A DNA stretch of 64,000 bases from Azospirillum brasilense (GCF_008365405.1 NZ_QOKV01000017.1:62001-126000); one strand, 5' to 3'. Numbered from the stretch's first letter, positions 52,327 to 62,031 are shown. A program made the numbers and translations. The notes: generated by a model not told the origin, from the letters alone.

Positions 52327-52708
52327 TTGTTCGTCCTCTTCGGTTGTCTGCCGCCCGCCCGCCGCCCGTCATGGAAGGCGGGGTGGCGCAGGTGGTTTGA
52401 AACGTCGACGGCGGCTTGGGTCCGGCTTACGAGCCGAGGCCCTTGACGCCGGTGCTGAGGATGCTCTTCGTCGCCACGCCGGTGGTGGCGGTGTCGATCG
52501 AGTAGAGCGTGGCCACGCCCTGGGTGGTGGCGGCCTGCGCGGTCACGTAGGACTGCTGCTGGGCGTTGGTGGCGTTGTGGGCCGCGTTGGCCAGCGCCTG
52601 GGCCGTGGCCTGGAACAGGTTGCCCATGGCGATCGCCGGAGCGTCGCCCAGGACCTTGGTGTTGGCCTGGGTGACGGAATCGGTGATCTGGTCGTTCACG
52701 GCGGTCGG
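52174..52708. repeat. 144-base identical direct repeat in adjacent rebB genes
   Basis: 52174-52317 and 52565-52708 are identical (offset 391 bases) and cover the N-terminal halves of two rebB genes. Sequence beyond them diverges quickly, so the block looks like recent duplication or conversion. Confidence 0.9.
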
Positions 52709-52717
52709 AAATGCCAT
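52427..52717 (-). CDS. rebB: RebB-family R-body protein, first gene of the reb operon
   Basis: A 96-residue paralogue, a few residues longer at the C-terminus (STGVKGLGS). GAGGAAAG precedes the ATG. As the promoter-proximal gene it is likely the most strongly expressed. A perfect inverted repeat lies 66 bases upstream. The shared block with the next gene suggests ongoing homogenisation of the family. Confidence 0.9.
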   Translation of the reverse strand: MAFPTAVNDQITDSVTQANTKVLGDAPAIAMGNLFQATAQALANAAHNATNAQQQSYVTAQAATTQGVATLYSIDTATTGVATKSILSTGVKGLGS

Positions 52718-52782
52718 TGTCTTTCCTCACTGGTGGGGCCGGTTTCAAAGGCGGCCGCTGGTGGCGTCGATCATTCGCGCAG

Positions 52783-52800
52783 CCTCATGCGATCATGAGG
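52783..52800. promoter_or_regulatory. Inverted repeat upstream of the reb operon
   Basis: CCTCATG (52783-52789) and CATGAGG (52794-52800) are perfect 7-base arms four bases apart, 66 bases before the first rebB start. A repressor binding site is plausible; in Azorhizobium a regulator (PraR) represses reb genes, but whether this site is comparable is unknown. Confidence 0.45.
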
Positions 52801-53197
52801 TGCGTGAACGGTGGACGGTGCGACTGTAGCGATGTGGAATGCCGTCCGATTGGTCTATTCGGCGAAAGAATCCGCTGCATCGCGCGAATTTTATGCGCCT
52901 GGGTTGCGCTTCGGCGATCGATGCGGGGAAAGCGTGTGGTGTCGGCGCGACCGATTCTTGCGCGGTGGGCGCAACGATGGCCGCAAGGCCACGCAATTCC
53001 GCGTTCCACCGCCCGCGCCCCCGCGCGGGAAACCGGCGCCATCCGGAGGAATCGACGGCGAGGGGAGGGGCGACGGGAACGCGAAGCGGCGTCGCTCCAC
53101 GGATTGCGGGGGCGACGAACGAACTTACGCCGCTCTATTCTTGGTCTGCTCTTTGATGATACTGTCGATATGGAACGAAGTCTGGAAGGTGCCGAGC

Positions 53198-53854
53198 GTG
53201 CTTAAGAAAAGTGCAGTATCCGTGGTCCCAAACACTGCCCTTGCAACAAATGAAACCAAACGGGCGTCGCACAGCGCATTTGATAATGCGCAGGGGCAGC
53301 TGTTCGGCATCATCATGACCGCGTTCGGGATTTCCATACTGCATGCCGCCGGATTGATCACCGGGCAGGCGGCGGGGCTGTCCTTCGTCATCGCCTACGC
53401 CACGGGCCTGGATTTCGGCCCCGTGTTCTTCGTGGTGAACCTGCCCTTCTACGCGCTGGCGCTGGCGCGCATCGGCTGGCGCTTCACCGCGAAGTCGCTT
53501 CTGGCGGTCACCAGCATCTCGGTGCTGACCACCCTGGCGCCGCAGGCGATCCGCTACGACGCGCTGCACCCCTATGTGGCGGCGGTCCTGGCGGGCTTCT
53601 GCATCGGCATCGGGGTGATCGGCCTGTTCCGCCACGGCTCCAGCGGCGGCGGGGTGGGCATTCTCGCCTTCTACATCCAGGAGAAGACGGGCTTCCGCGC
53701 CGGCTGGCTGCAGGCCATGTTCGACGTGGTGATCTTCTCCATGGCGGTCTTCGTGATCGACGGGAAGGCGGTGCTGGCCTCGATGCTGGGGGCGGCGGTG
53801 CTGAACGCCTTTGTCGCCTTCAACCACCGGACGGACTGGTACGTGGCCCGCTGA
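53198..53854 (+). CDS. YitT/DUF161-family membrane protein
   Basis: A 218-residue protein with five or six membrane helices (LFGIIMTAFGISILHAAGLITGQAAGLSFVIAY; VGILAFYIQEKTGFRAGWLQAMFDVVIF), typical of YitT-type proteins. GTG at 53198 has GGAAGGTG before it; ATG at 53156 is a longer alternative. The function of the family is not known. It is divergent from the reb operon across about 480 bases that hold no gene, only the reb promoter region. Confidence 0.75.
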   Translation: MLKKSAVSVVPNTALATNETKRASHSAFDNAQGQLFGIIMTAFGISILHAAGLITGQAAGLSFVIAYATGLDFGPVFFVVNLPFYALALARIGWRFTAKSLLAVTSISVLTTLAPQAIRYDALHPYVAAVLAGFCIGIGVIGLFRHGSSGGGVGILAFYIQEKTGFRAGWLQAMFDVVIFSMAVFVIDGKAVLASMLGAAVLNAFVAFNHRTDWYVAR

Positions 53855-54056
53855 GACCCCTCTTCCGGCACCATCCCGTCGCGGCCGACGCGGGCCGTTG
53901 CATTTCTCCGCGGGATTGGTACCCTGTCCCGCATCGCCAGCCGCGCTGGCCGTAAGCGTTCAACGTCAACCAACGCACTCAACGATCCTCGCCGATCGGA
54001 GTGCGTTCGCGTGTTCGGACGGACGGCCATCGGCGGGGACCAGTGTGGAGCACACC

Positions 54057-55277
54057 ATGGGTCCCCATCAAAGGCCGGATCAAAGGCCGGTATCGGCGCG
54101 CGATCCGGCGCAAGGCCGCCTGATCGTCCTGACCGCCGTCCTCTTCGTCTCCTACCTCTGTGTCGCCCTGTCCCTTCCCGTGGTGCCGCTGTTCGTGGCC
54201 GGGGATCTCGGGATGGGCAATGTCTGGGCCGGGCTGGGCGTGGGAAGCGCCTTCCTCGCCACCATCCTCAGCCGCGGCTTCGCCGGAACCGTCTCCGACC
54301 GACGCGGCGCCAAGCGCGCGGTCGGGCGGGGGCTGGCCTTCTATGTGGCCGGCGGGCTGGTCTCGATGACCGCCGGTCCACTGTCGTTCTCGCCATGGGC
54401 GGCCTTTTCCGTGCTGGTGGCGGGCCGCCTGCTCATCGGCGTCGGCGAAAGCCTCGTCGGGGTCGGGGTGGTCGCCTGGGGGATCGGCATCGTCGGTCCG
54501 CAGCGCTCGGGCCGCGTGCTGGCGCTGATCGGGGCGGCGCTCTACGGCGCCTTCGCGGCCGGCGGACCGCTGGGGCTGGCGCTGCTCGATCGCTTCGGCT
54601 TTTCCGGCGTCATGGCGGTCAGCGTTCTGTTGCCCGCCGTCGGGCTTCTCGCGATCCGGCGCATGGAGGGCATCCCGGCCCATCCCGACGCCGAGCGCCC
54701 GCCCTTCCGCAGCGTGCTGGGGCGGATCTGGAGGCAGGGCGCCGTCGTCAGCCTCCAGGGCATCGGCTTCGCCGCCATCGGCGCCTTCTTCTCGCTGCAC
54801 TTCGTCCGTGAGGGCTGGCCCCACGCCGGGCTCGGCCTGACCGCCTTCGGGCTCGGCTTCGTGCTCGTCCGCTTCGCGCTGGGCCATCTGCCCGACCGCT
54901 TCGGCGGCCTGCGCGTGGCGATGGGGTCGCTGGCGGTGGAGGCGGTCGGGCAGGCGCTGCTGTGGACCGCGGGCGACCCCGTCACGGCGCTGGCCGGTGC
55001 CTTCCTGACGGGACTCGGCTGCTCGCTGGTCTTTCCCGCCATGGGGCGAGAGGTCGTCCATTTGGTCGAGCCGCAACTGCGCGGCACCGCGCTCGGCGCC
55101 TTCGCGGCGTTCCAGGACGTCGCCTACGGCCTGACCGGCCCCCTGGCCGGGCTGCTCGCCGACCGGGTGGGCTACGGCGGTGTCTTCCTGCTGGGGAGCG
55201 CCGCCGCCGTGCTGGGTTTCCTGACCACCGTCCAACTGCTGCGCGTGCGGCCGGTGGCGAAGGCCAGCCCGACCTGA
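54057..55277 (+). CDS. Major facilitator superfamily transporter (YhhS/YfcJ-like)
   Basis: A 406-residue protein with twelve hydrophobic helices and the MFS motif GTVSDRRGAKRAVGRG after helix 2. The closest style is YhhS/YfcJ putative exporters (AFLATILSRGFAG; GIGESLVGVG). Its substrate is unknown. GGAG precedes the ATG with short spacing. It converges on the mot genes with six bases between stops. Confidence 0.82.
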   Translation: MGPHQRPDQRPVSARDPAQGRLIVLTAVLFVSYLCVALSLPVVPLFVAGDLGMGNVWAGLGVGSAFLATILSRGFAGTVSDRRGAKRAVGRGLAFYVAGGLVSMTAGPLSFSPWAAFSVLVAGRLLIGVGESLVGVGVVAWGIGIVGPQRSGRVLALIGAALYGAFAAGGPLGLALLDRFGFSGVMAVSVLLPAVGLLAIRRMEGIPAHPDAERPPFRSVLGRIWRQGAVVSLQGIGFAAIGAFFSLHFVREGWPHAGLGLTAFGLGFVLVRFALGHLPDRFGGLRVAMGSLAVEAVGQALLWTAGDPVTALAGAFLTGLGCSLVFPAMGREVVHLVEPQLRGTALGAFAAFQDVAYGLTGPLAGLLADRVGYGGVFLLGSAAAVLGFLTTVQLLRVRPVAKASPT

Positions 55278-55283
55278 GGGGAC

Positions 55284-56234
55284 CTATTCCCCCGCCGCGG
55301 CCTTCAGGAGGGTGATGCTGATCCGCCGGTTCTGCGGGGCCAGCGGGTTGGCGGCGTCGAGATGGTCGAGGTCGGCGCGGCCCTCCACCCGGACGATCCG
55401 CCGGGCCGGCACGCCGGAAGCGATCAGCTCGCGGCGGGCGGCGTTGGCGCGGTCACTGGACAGTTCCCAATTGCCGTACTTCGCCCCGTCCGCATAGCCC
55501 AGCGCGTCGGTGTGGCCGGTGATGCTGAGGCGGTTGGGTGACGACGCGACGGCGCCGGCAACCAGCCGCATCAGGCGCCGTCCCTGCTCGTTCATCTGGG
55601 CGGAGCCGACGTTGTACATCGACACCTTCGCCTGATCGGTGAGCTGCACGCGCAGGCCGACGGACGTCTGCTCGATGACCACGCTTCCGGCGAGCGCCCC
55701 CAGCTCCGGCATCGTCTCCAGCGCCGTGCGCAGGTCGCGCTCAGCCTTCTCCAAACCCTGCTGTTCGCTCAGCGCCGCGGTCTGGCGGTCGAGCAGGGCC
55801 TCCAGCTCCGCCCGCGCGTCGCGGTCCGGCTGGCTTTTGCCGCCGGACGGGTTGGGCATGGGGTCCTTGCGGCCGGCGGGCTCGCGGTCGCTCTCGCCGA
55901 GCGAGGCGACGACGGGCGGGGCGGCCACCGGCACGCTGTGCTCCCCCGGCGCGTTGGGGGTGGACAACGCCCCCGTCTTGTCCACCGCCCGTCCGGCGAG
56001 CATGCCGTCGGCGCCCGAGTTGGACTGCGACAGGGCCACCGGGTTGAAATAGTCGGCGATGCCCTTGCGCTGCTCCACCGTGGTGATGTTCATCAGCCAC
56101 ATGATCAGGAAGAAGGTCATCATCGCCGTCACGAAGTCGGCGTAGGCCAGCTTCCAGGCGCTGTTGTGCTCCTCCTCCTCCTCGCCGTAGCGGCGCTTGA
56201 TGATGATCGTCGGCTCGATGCGCTTGCGGGGCAT
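55284..56234 (-). CDS. motB: Flagellar motor stator protein MotB
   Basis: A 316-residue stator protein. One membrane helix carries the proton-binding aspartate in AWKLAYADFVTAMMTFFLIMWL, and the C-terminal OmpA-like peptidoglycan-binding domain has ITGHTDALGY and LSSDRANAARRELIASG. It is preceded by motA with nine bases between them. The disordered linker is long. It forms the stator with MotA. Confidence 0.92.
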   Translation of the reverse strand: MPRKRIEPTIIIKRRYGEEEEEHNSAWKLAYADFVTAMMTFFLIMWLMNITTVEQRKGIADYFNPVALSQSNSGADGMLAGRAVDKTGALSTPNAPGEHSVPVAAPPVVASLGESDREPAGRKDPMPNPSGGKSQPDRDARAELEALLDRQTAALSEQQGLEKAERDLRTALETMPELGALAGSVVIEQTSVGLRVQLTDQAKVSMYNVGSAQMNEQGRRLMRLVAGAVASSPNRLSITGHTDALGYADGAKYGNWELSSDRANAARRELIASGVPARRIVRVEGRADLDHLDAANPLAPQNRRISITLLKAAAGE

Positions 56235-56243
56235 GGCGGGGCC

Positions 56244-57131
56244 TCAGGCGGTCTGGCTCGCCTCGCGGGCCTTCGCCTGCGAGGAGAGGGTGGTGGCGAC
56301 CTCGACCTCGGCGAGGCTCGGCTGCGTGTCGGCGAACAGCACCTTGCGGGCGAACTCCGCGCAGACCTGCGGAGGGCTGCCGCGCAGATAGGCGCCCAGC
56401 CCCGCGCGCACGCAGATGAACAGCGTCAGCTCCGACTCGCGGCGATGGCGGGCGGCGGCGGCGATCGGGCCGACCAGACCGTAGGACAGCAGCACGCCGA
56501 GGAAGGTGCCGGTCAGCGCCCCGCCGATCATGTGGCCCAGCACCTCCGGCGGCTCGCTGATCGCGCTCATGGCGTTGATGACGCCCAGCACGGCGGCGAC
56601 GATGCCGAGCGCCGGCAGCGCGTCGGCCAGATTTTGCAGCGCCTTCGGCACCTGGTTCAGCTCGCGCCCGATGGTCTCGATCTCCTCGTTCATCAGGGCT
56701 TCCAGGTCGTGCGGGTTGTCCTGGCCGAGCGCGATCAGGCGCAAGTAGTCGCACAGGAAGGTGACGCAGCGCGGCTGGCGGAAGACCGAGGGGTACTGGG
56801 CGAAGATCGGGCTGTCGTCCGGCTTGTCGATGTCGCTCTCGATGTTCGACACGCCCTTGGACTTCGCCTGCCGCAGCAGGGCGTAGAGCAGCGAGATCAG
56901 GTCGAGATACTCGTCCTTGCTGGTGTGGCGCCCGCGGGCCACCGCGCCGATGGTGCGCACGGTGGCGCGCAGCACCGCCATGGAGTTGGCGATGACGTAG
57001 CCGCCGATGCCGGCGCCGACGATGATGACGATCTCCACGGGTTGCCACAGCACGCCCATCCGCCCGCCCATGGCGGCGAAGCCGCCGAGCACGCTCAGGA
57101 AGACCGCGACGATTCCGAACAGCAAACGCAT
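56244..57131 (-). CDS. motA: Flagellar motor stator protein MotA
   Basis: A 295-residue protein with four membrane helices (GIVAVFLSVLGGFAAMGG; IVIIVGAGIGGYVIANS; ALPALGIVAAVLGVINAM; GTFLGVLLSYGLVGPIAA) and the charged cytoplasmic loop of MotA. The true start is ATG 57131, as the upstream part of the frame lacks similarity. It probably drives proton-powered rotation together with MotB. Confidence 0.92.
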   Translation of the reverse strand: MRLLFGIVAVFLSVLGGFAAMGGRMGVLWQPVEIVIIVGAGIGGYVIANSMAVLRATVRTIGAVARGRHTSKDEYLDLISLLYALLRQAKSKGVSNIESDIDKPDDSPIFAQYPSVFRQPRCVTFLCDYLRLIALGQDNPHDLEALMNEEIETIGRELNQVPKALQNLADALPALGIVAAVLGVINAMSAISEPPEVLGHMIGGALTGTFLGVLLSYGLVGPIAAAARHRRESELTLFICVRAGLGAYLRGSPPQVCAEFARKVLFADTQPSLAEVEVATTLSSQAKAREASQTA

Positions 57132-57201
57132 GATGTGTGTCCTCCGGCTCGGCCGAAAAGGGGAAGCGGGCTCTGGGAGCCGTCGTGTGGGGCGGGAGCC
57201 G

Positions 57202-59595
57202 TCAGGGCGCTTTCCACCGGCGCAGCACGCCGGCCAGCGCGTCGGCGGCGGCGAGCTGACCATTGACCGTGGCGCTGGACAGCGGCTTGCCCGGCGGATC
57301 GGGCGGGACGGCCAGGGCGTCGAGCAGGCCGGCCCAGCGCGTTCCGGCCAGCGCCTTGCCGTGGCGCTCCGCGGCGGCGGTCACCGCCGCGCCGTCGCCC
57401 GCCCGGAAGGCGGCCAGCGCGTGGAAGGCGATGTCGTCCGGCAGGGGAGCATCCTGCCCGCCCAGCAGCTCGGCGTAGGCGGCGCGGGCCGCCGGCCACT
57501 CGCCGGCGCGGAACAGGCTGTCCGCCCGGATGCGCGCCGCGTCGGGGCCGGTCAAGCCGCGCAGCGCGTCGAAGGCGCGCATCGCCTCGCCTTCGGTGGC
57601 GAAGGCCTCGGCGCGCAGCAGGGCGCGGCGCTCGGCTGCGGCGGCGTCCGGCGCGGGGCCGGCGGTGTGGTCCAGCACGGCCAGCGCCTCCGTCCCGCGC
57701 CCGGCGTCCAGCAGCACGCGGGCCAGTTCCAGCCCAACCGCCGTGCGCTCGGCGCCGCGCGTGGCCTCGGCGACGGTGTGGAGCAGGCGCGCGGCCTCCA
57801 GCGTGAAGCCGCCGCGGGCCAGCAGCCGGGCGAGCCGGCGTTGCCGCGTTCCGTCCTCGTCGTCGGTCAGCGTCACCGTGCGGCCGTAGCGCACCTGGAG
57901 CGACAGCGCGTCGAGCGCGCTGCCCGGGGTCGTCTCCAAATGGCCGATCACCGCGTCGAGAAGCCCGCGCCCGGTGGTCAGCGCCGCCTGGCCGCGCGCC
58001 GTCGCGCCGAAGCGGCGGCCGAGCAGGCCGAAGATGTCCAGCGCCGCGTCGATCCGCCCGGTGCGGGTGTAGGCGGCACCGAGGGCGGCCAGCGCGTCCG
58101 TCTCGACGTCGCCGCCGCGCCAGGCGTAGCGCAGGCTTTCCAGCTCGGCGATGGCGCCGGCATCGTCCAGCGAACCGCTGGCCAGCCGCAGTTCGATGGA
58201 GCGCACCTGGGCGCGGTGGCCGTAGAGGTTGGGCAGGGCGGCGGCCCGCTTGTAGTGGGTCAGCGCCTCCGCCGTCTCGTTGTGCAGCTCCGCCAAGCGG
58301 CCGCGGAAGAGGTCGAGCCGCCCGTCGGTGGAGCCGATGCCGTCCAGCGTGATCATCTCCAGCACGATCAGGTTCAGCGCCGCGCCGTCCGCCGCCTCGC
58401 CCGCCGATTCGGCGAGCAGGGTGAGCAGGCGGCCGCGCAGGTCGGCGGGGTAGGACAGCAGCCGCTTCAACGCGATGGGCAGGCTCGATTTCGCCGCGGC
58501 CCAGCGGCTGGGGGCCAGGGTGGCGCTGCGCCAGACGTGATGGTCGGCGGCGGCGGGGGTGGGCTGGGCGCGGACGAACTGGCTGTCGTCGGGATCGGCG
58601 GTGCCGTCCAGCGCGCGGAAGGCGTCGCGCAGCAGGCGCAGCTCGTAGCGCTGGTCCGGCCCCGGCGTCAGGCTCTCCGCGGCGTCCAGCGCGGCGCGGC
58701 CCTCCTCCGGCAGGGCGCGGGCCAGCGTGAAGCGGGCCATGGCGAGCAGCGCGTCCACCCGCGCGCGGCCCTGGCTCTCGGCGATGCGCTGCTCCAGATG
58801 CTGCTTGCGCGCGGGGTAGTCGTCGCCGGCCCAGGCGTCCAGGTCGAAGGCGCGGATCGGCGGGTCGGCCTGGACCGCGGGAATGGGGGCAGGGGCCGGC
58901 GGCATGGCTGACGGCGGCATGGCGGCCACTGTCTTGGCGGGCTCCGGCTTAGGGGGCGGGGCGGGCGGCGGGGCTTTGGCGACCGGCTGCGGCGCGACCG
59001 GCTGCGGCGCCTGGACGATGGGTTGCGCCTGCGCGCTGGCGACCGGACTCAGCCGCTCGGCGAGGCTGACGGGCGCTGCTTGCGCTGCCACCATCGGAGC
59101 GGTCGCCGCTTCGTGGGCCGGCGGCGGCGCGATCACCGGGAACACCGACGCGCCGGGCGCCTCGGCCAGCAGGATGCCTTCGGACGCCGGGACCGGGGCG
59201 CCGGGCTTGCGCGCCGGGCGCGGCGGGTCGGCCACGTCGATGAAGGTGATCCGGCGCTCCCGGCGCACGGTGACGCGGGCGCCGCAGGGCCAGTCCATCG
59301 TCAGGCTGCGCCCGTCCTCGGCCGTCTGGAAGCCGGTCAACCGCCGCGAATAGGTGCCGTTCAGCGCCTCCAGCGGCCAGGGGACCGCCTGCGAAAAGGC
59401 GATGCGCCCACCGCAGCTTCCCACATCGACCGCCGGGGCGCCCTGCGCGTTGACCAGCGCCAGACGCGAGAAGTCGGCGTGGTCTCCCGTCTGCACGGTG
59501 ATGAGGGCCGGGTCCGCGGCGCTTGCGGGCGCGGTGAGGGCGGTGGTGACCGACAGCAGGGCCAGGGAGATGGACAGGGTCCGGCAGGGATGCAT
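57202..59595 (-). CDS. Secreted TPR-rich protein next to the stator genes
   Basis: A 797-residue protein with signal peptide (LSISLALLSVTTALTAPASAA), a small beta-rich N-domain (residues 30-130), a proline/alanine-rich linker (140-260), and an alpha-solenoid of TPR-like repeats (300-790, e.g. ALAALGAAYTRTGRIDAALDIFGLLGRRF). In alphaproteobacteria, large periplasmic proteins of this style often sit beside motAB; whether it acts in stator assembly is not shown. It lies 70 bases before motA, likely in one operon. Confidence 0.75.
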   Translation of the reverse strand: MHPCRTLSISLALLSVTTALTAPASAADPALITVQTGDHADFSRLALVNAQGAPAVDVGSCGGRIAFSQAVPWPLEALNGTYSRRLTGFQTAEDGRSLTMDWPCGARVTVRRERRITFIDVADPPRPARKPGAPVPASEGILLAEAPGASVFPVIAPPPAHEAATAPMVAAQAAPVSLAERLSPVASAQAQPIVQAPQPVAPQPVAKAPPPAPPPKPEPAKTVAAMPPSAMPPAPAPIPAVQADPPIRAFDLDAWAGDDYPARKQHLEQRIAESQGRARVDALLAMARFTLARALPEEGRAALDAAESLTPGPDQRYELRLLRDAFRALDGTADPDDSQFVRAQPTPAAADHHVWRSATLAPSRWAAAKSSLPIALKRLLSYPADLRGRLLTLLAESAGEAADGAALNLIVLEMITLDGIGSTDGRLDLFRGRLAELHNETAEALTHYKRAAALPNLYGHRAQVRSIELRLASGSLDDAGAIAELESLRYAWRGGDVETDALAALGAAYTRTGRIDAALDIFGLLGRRFGATARGQAALTTGRGLLDAVIGHLETTPGSALDALSLQVRYGRTVTLTDDEDGTRQRRLARLLARGGFTLEAARLLHTVAEATRGAERTAVGLELARVLLDAGRGTEALAVLDHTAGPAPDAAAAERRALLRAEAFATEGEAMRAFDALRGLTGPDAARIRADSLFRAGEWPAARAAYAELLGGQDAPLPDDIAFHALAAFRAGDGAAVTAAAERHGKALAGTRWAGLLDALAVPPDPPGKPLSSATVNGQLAAADALAGVLRRWKAP

Positions 59596-59738
59596 CGCGA
59601 CTGCCCCAAATTTTATCTAAATCGGAATCAAATCCCCCAAGACACCGGTCAGTTCCCGTCGCGGCACCCCAGGTTGAAACCCGGCTTTAAACTGCATCAC
59701 CTAGGTTAAGGCGGCGTTCAAACCGAAGGTGTCCGGCG

Positions 59739-60467
59739 ATGGAGAATCCCCTTTACATTGGATTGTCGCGGCAAGTGGCGTTGCGTCGGCAGCTCGATGT
59801 CGTGGCGAACAACATCGCCAACATGAACACTGCGGGATTCCGCGGTGAACGCATGCTGTTCGAGGCGGCGATGGAGCGCGGCGGCATGAAGCCGTCCGAC
59901 AAGATCGCCTTCACCATCGACCGCGCCACCTACACCGACTTCACCGCCGGCAGCCTGAAGCCGACCGACAACCCCTACGACGTGGCGCTGGACGGCGACG
60001 GCTGGCTCCAGGTGCAGACGCCGGACGGCCCGCGCTACACCCGCGACGGGCGGATGCGCCGCGACGTGGACGGGCAGCTCGTGAACGCCGGCGGCTTCCC
60101 CTATCTGGACGACAACCAGCAGCCCATCGTCATCCCGGCCGACCGCAGCCGGATGGAGATCGGCACCGACGGGCTGGTCTCCGCCGACAACGAGATGATC
60201 GCCCGGCTGCGCGTCGTCCGCTTCGAGAGCCCGCAGGCGCTCGCCCAGACCGGCGACGTGCTGTTCGACGCCGGGGACGCCCAGCCCCTGCCGGCCCCCG
60301 ACGCCCGCCTCGTCCAGGGCAAGCTGGAGCAGTCCAACGTCCAGTCCATCGCCGAGATGTCGCGGATGATGGAGCTGACGCGCGACTACCAGTCGGTCAC
60401 CCGCATGATGGACGACGGGCAGGACCTGCTGCGCTCCGCCATCAACCGCCTCGGCAAATCCGCTTAA
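59739..60467 (+). CDS. flgF: Flagellar basal-body rod protein FlgF
   Basis: A 242-residue rod protein with the conserved N-terminal LSRQVALRRQLDVVANNIANMNTAGFR and C-terminal VQSIAEMSRMMELTRDYQSVTRMM helices that form the coiled-coil interface of axial proteins. It starts the plus-strand flagellar operon; a divergent promoter region of about 140 bases separates it from the TPR gene. Confidence 0.94.
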   Translation: MENPLYIGLSRQVALRRQLDVVANNIANMNTAGFRGERMLFEAAMERGGMKPSDKIAFTIDRATYTDFTAGSLKPTDNPYDVALDGDGWLQVQTPDGPRYTRDGRMRRDVDGQLVNAGGFPYLDDNQQPIVIPADRSRMEIGTDGLVSADNEMIARLRVVRFESPQALAQTGDVLFDAGDAQPLPAPDARLVQGKLEQSNVQSIAEMSRMMELTRDYQSVTRMMDDGQDLLRSAINRLGKSA

Positions 60468-60485
60468 AATCAGGAGATTGCGTCC

Positions 60486-61271
60486 ATGCGCGTGCTCAGC
60501 ATCGCTTCGACCGGCATGATGGCCCAGCAGTTGAACGTCGAGGTCATCTCCAACAACATCGCCAACATCAACACCACCGCCTTCAAGCGCGGGCGCGCCG
60601 AGTTCCAGGACCTGATGTACCAGTCGGAACGGCGCCAGGGCAGCCAGTCGACCGACGCCGGCACCATCATCCCGACCGGCATCGAGGTCGGCCTCGGCGT
60701 GCGTCCGGGGGCGGTCAACCGCATCAACACGACCGGCAACCTGACCTCCACCGGGAACGAGCTGGACCTCGCCATCGAGGGACGCGGCTACTTCAACATC
60801 CGCATGCCGGCGGGCGAAACCGCCTACACCCGCGCCGGCGGCTTCAAGCTGTCGCCGGAGGGCACCATCGTGACCAGCGACGGCCACCCGGTGCTGCCGG
60901 AGGTCACCGTGCCGCAGGGCACGCGGGAGATCGCCGTGAACGCCTCGGGCGAGGTGCAGGCCTTCGTCGACGGGCAGACCCGCCCGCGCGTGCTCGGCCA
61001 GCTCGTGATGACCGTGTTCGTCAACGAATCCGGGCTGGAGGCGATGGGCGACAACCTCTACCGCGCCACCCCCGCCTCGGGCGAACCGCAGGACGGCACC
61101 GGCGGGCAGGCGGGCTTCGGCACCATCCGGCAGAAGTATCTGGAATCCTCCAACGTCAACGTCGTCCAGGAGATCACCGAACTCATCTCCGCCCAGCGCG
61201 CCTACGAGATGAACGCGAAGGTGGTCGAGGCCGGCGACCAGATGGCCTCCACCCTCTCCAACATGCGGTGA
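60486..61271 (+). CDS. flgG: Flagellar distal rod protein FlgG
   Basis: A 261-residue FlgG with N-terminal STGMMAQQLNVEVISNNIANINTTAFKRGR and C-terminal VQEITELISAQRAYEMNAKVV. It lies 18 bases after flgF with AGGAGATTG before the ATG. The length is standard for the family. Confidence 0.95.
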   Translation: MRVLSIASTGMMAQQLNVEVISNNIANINTTAFKRGRAEFQDLMYQSERRQGSQSTDAGTIIPTGIEVGLGVRPGAVNRINTTGNLTSTGNELDLAIEGRGYFNIRMPAGETAYTRAGGFKLSPEGTIVTSDGHPVLPEVTVPQGTREIAVNASGEVQAFVDGQTRPRVLGQLVMTVFVNESGLEAMGDNLYRATPASGEPQDGTGGQAGFGTIRQKYLESSNVNVVQEITELISAQRAYEMNAKVVEAGDQMASTLSNMR

Positions 61272-61276
61272 CCGCC

Positions 61277-62008
61277 ATGCGGCGTTCCGTTCGTCATCTG
61301 GCCGGGCTCGCGGTCGTCCTGCAGCTGCTCGGCGCGCCCGTCCAGGCGGCCTACCTGTCCGACGGTGAGGGCGCTGTGGAAGCCCTGCTGGCGCAGGAGC
61401 TGGCGGCCTCGCTCGGCCCGGCGGTGCCGCCGGACGCGCGGGTCTCGGTGGTGCTGACCGTGCCCTTCTCCGGCCCGGTGGAGGCGGTGCGCGACCTGTC
61501 CTACGACCCGCGCGGCGGGCTGGTCCGCGCGCTGGTCAGCAGCGACGGCCGCATCATGGAAGTGAAGGCCAAGGCCGACATCATGGTGGAGGTGCCAGTG
61601 CCGACGCGCCGCATCCTGCCCGGTGAGGTGATCGCCGACAGCGACCTGACGACCATCCCGATGCCGCTGGAGCGGCTGAACGGCGCCGTCGTCACCTCCC
61701 GCGACGCTCTGGCCGGGCTGGCCAGCCGCCGCCAGCTCTCCGCCGGGCGGCTGATCCAGACCTCCGCGGTCGGCGCCCCGCTGGTGGTCCAGCGCAACAA
61801 GCCGGTCAGCCTCGTCTACGAGGACGGGCCGCTGCAGCTGATGGCGCGCGGCCGTGCCCTGCAGGACGGCGGGGTGGGGGAGCTGGTGCGGGTGATGAAC
61901 GTCGCCAGCAACATCGTCGTCACCGGCACCATCACCGGGCCGCAGACCGTCACCGTCGCCGGGCCCCCGGACGCCATGCCGGCCAATGCGGCTCCCGCGA
62001 AATTCTGA
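61277..62008 (+). CDS. flgA: Flagellar P-ring assembly chaperone FlgA
   Basis: A 243-residue protein with a signal peptide (RHLAGLAVVLQLLGAPVQA) and the SAF-like FlgA domain (PTRRILPGEVIADSDLTTIPM; RRQLSAGRLIQTSAVGAP; VRVMNVASNIVVTGTITGP). A GTG at 61268 overlapping the flgG stop is an alternative start that would couple translation. It assists P-ring assembly in the periplasm. Confidence 0.92.
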   Translation: MRRSVRHLAGLAVVLQLLGAPVQAAYLSDGEGAVEALLAQELAASLGPAVPPDARVSVVLTVPFSGPVEAVRDLSYDPRGGLVRALVSSDGRIMEVKAKADIMVEVPVPTRRILPGEVIADSDLTTIPMPLERLNGAVVTSRDALAGLASRRQLSAGRLIQTSAVGAPLVVQRNKPVSLVYEDGPLQLMARGRALQDGGVGELVRVMNVASNIVVTGTITGPQTVTVAGPPDAMPANAAPAKF

Positions 62009-62031
62009 GTCCAATCAAGGACACCACCGTC

